Origin: Clostridiales bacterium
Lineage (GTDB): Bacteria; Bacillota; Clostridia; Lachnospirales; WQUN01
DNA: 6,943 nucleotides
NCBI GenBank assembly: GCA_031271275.1
Contig: JAISWA010000227.1
Location: 1-6,943, forward strand
Reading direction: 5' to 3'
Shown: positions 5,970 through 6,943 of the stretch, piece by piece
Position numbering within the stretch: position 1 is the stretch's first letter
Layout of the letters: every line of letters begins with the position of its first letter
Translations under genes and position numbers: made by a program
The notes under the pieces: generated by a model
Databases searched by the model: none
What the model saw: only the letters and a program-made list of their open reading frames with translations
Told to the model about the DNA's origin: nothing

Positions 5970-6943
5970 CCTTGCGGATTAAATCATACGCCTCCACCGG
6001 CCGGCTCATTTTTAAAAATACCCGCTGCTTCGGGTGCGGCGCGCTTTCTATCAGCGCGCCGTTTTCATTTCGCATACCTTCCGCTATTTGCGTGAAAGAC
6101 GCGCCGCTTCCGCAAAAAATTTCCAGTTCGTCGCCCGCGGAAAATTTATTCCGCTGCTCCACCGCCGCGATGCCCGTTTCGGAATCGTAATCCAACACGA
6201 CCCCGGCGAAGACCCCGCCTTGCGCCAACTGAGCCTCCCCCGGCGGGACGGGCGCCCCGAAGTAAAAGCCCGTGGAAAAACCGGCGGCGCCCCGGTGGGA
6301 GCTTTTTTCCAAGTCGGCGGCGTAGAATTTTTTCATTTCCGCGTACCGCCGCGGGTCGGCGCAAAAAGTATCTATCGCCTTGCGGTAAATATGGGTGGTA
6401 AGCCCCACGTAAAACGAAGTTTTCATCCGCCCCTCGATTTTAAAGCTGCCGATTCCCGCGCCCGTCAATTCGGGAAGATATTCCGCCATGCACAAATCGC
6501 TCGCGCTGAACAGGGCGGTCCCCCCTTCGTCCTCCGTCACCGGAAGATACACGCCGGGGCGCGTTTCCTCCACTACGTGATACATATAGCGGCACGGTTG
6601 GGCGCAGTCGCCCTGATTCGCCCCGCGCTTCAACAAATATTGGCTGAGCAGGCACCTGCCCGAATACGCCACGCACATAGCGCCGTGGACGAAGGCTTCC
6701 AGTTCGGTTTCATCGGGAACGCTTTCCCGTATGCGGCGGATGTCCGCAAGGGAACATTCCCGCGCGAGGATAATCCGCTCCGCCCCGAGTCCGCGCCAAA
6801 ATTTTACGGCTTCGGAATTGGTGGTGTTGGCTTGGGTGCTCACATGCACCGCCGTGCCCGGCGCGGTTTCCTTCGCCAGGCAAAACACGCCCGGGTCAGA
6901 AATGATAAACGCGTCCGCCCCCGCCGCGGCGGAATCTTTTAAA
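5953..6943 (-). CDS. U32-family protein (peptidase U32 / TrhP-like), 5' end beyond the window
   Basis: There are 329 visible residues; the frame stays open to the right edge. A GTG at 6888 could be read as a start, but the codons upstream encode AGADAFIISDPG, a conserved part of the family, so the gene is cut by the window edge and lacks perhaps 70-90 N-terminal residues. The family signature is clear: EAFVHGAMCVAYSGRCLLSQ and GDCAQPCRY. Cysteines at visible positions 90, 97, 113 and 117 (C-x6-C-x15-C-x3-C) match the iron-sulfur ligands described for several U32 proteins. FKIEGRMK (167-174) and the following YVGLTTHIYRKAI are also typical, and a beta-rich C-terminal domain (roughly the last 90 residues) follows. 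Members once called collagenase-like peptidases are now linked to hydroxylation reactions on tRNA (TrhP) or rRNA (RlhA) and to ubiquinone synthesis (UbiU/UbiV). By similarity a tRNA-modifying role is most likely, but the exact subgroup cannot be set from this part alone. The stop TAA (5955-5953) lies inside the clpA 3' end. Confidence 0.92.
   Translation of the reverse strand, partial: LKDSAAAGADAFIISDPGVFCLAKETAPGTAVHVSTQANTTNSEAVKFWRGLGAERIILARECSLADIRRIRESVPDETELEAFVHGAMCVAYSGRCLLSQYLLKRGANQGDCAQPCRYMYHVVEETRPGVYLPVTEDEGGTALFSASDLCMAEYLPELTGAGIGSFKIEGRMKTSFYVGLTTHIYRKAIDTFCADPRRYAEMKKFYAADLEKSSHRGAAGFSTGFYFGAPVPPGEAQLAQGGVFAGVVLDYDSETGIAAVEQRNKFSAGDELEIFCGSGASFTQIAEGMRNENGALIESAPHPKQRVFLKMSRPVEAYDLIRKVTPAP

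Noticed and set aside
6886..6888. GTG at 6888 as the start of the U32 gene
   Set aside because: Eighteen in-frame codons upstream to the window edge encode a conserved U32 segment (AGADAFIISDPG), so the GTG is an internal valine.
6034..6942. A 302-codon open frame on the + strand opposite the U32 gene
   Set aside because: The - strand frame carries the full U32 signature; this frame is a compositionally biased shadow.

Overview
The window looks like chromosomal DNA of a fairly GC-rich member of the Firmicutes, most likely a Clostridia/Oscillospirales-type organism. This is inferred from strong AGGGG-type ribosome binding sites, tightly packed genes, and the family resemblance of the products (seven-helix membrane protein, Cys-type glutathione peroxidase, ClpS/ClpA, U32 protein). 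No rRNA or other marker gene is present to fix the taxon. I see no tRNA, CRISPR array, transposase or phage gene.

Left part (1-1474, all + strand): the end of a probable MarR-type regulator, followed after 18 bases by a seven-helix membrane protein of unknown function. Next comes a short spacer carrying a palindromic dispersed-type repeat (835-897), then a complete glutathione peroxidase with cysteine at the active site.

Middle (1480-3447): a 527-residue protein of unknown function on the - strand, convergent with the peroxidase gene. Its C-terminal third resembles, weakly, the plasmid pRiA4b ORF-3-like fold. Upstream of it is a 384-base non-coding stretch dominated by a 195-base element with perfect 27-base terminal inverted repeats. 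The interior also folds back on itself, so it could form one long imperfect hairpin (MITE-like or structured intergenic element). A promoter with an extended -10 and a small inverted repeat over its -35 region lies just beyond it.

Right part (3448-6943): clpS and clpA overlap by ATGA and form an N-degron proteolysis pair. ClpS would hand substrates with bulky hydrophobic N-terminal residues to the ClpA unfoldase, which carries a ClpP-docking loop; clpP is not in the window. clpA runs convergently into, and overlaps by 17 bases, the 3' end of a U32-family gene on the - strand that is cut by the right edge of the window.

Most of the window is ordinary housekeeping and stress-related sequence. 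The items most worth following are the 195-base fold-back element, the uncharacterised 527-residue protein beside it, and the seven-helix protein with its GCGDAFHLVPR motif. I do not see convincing evidence of a new multi-gene system.
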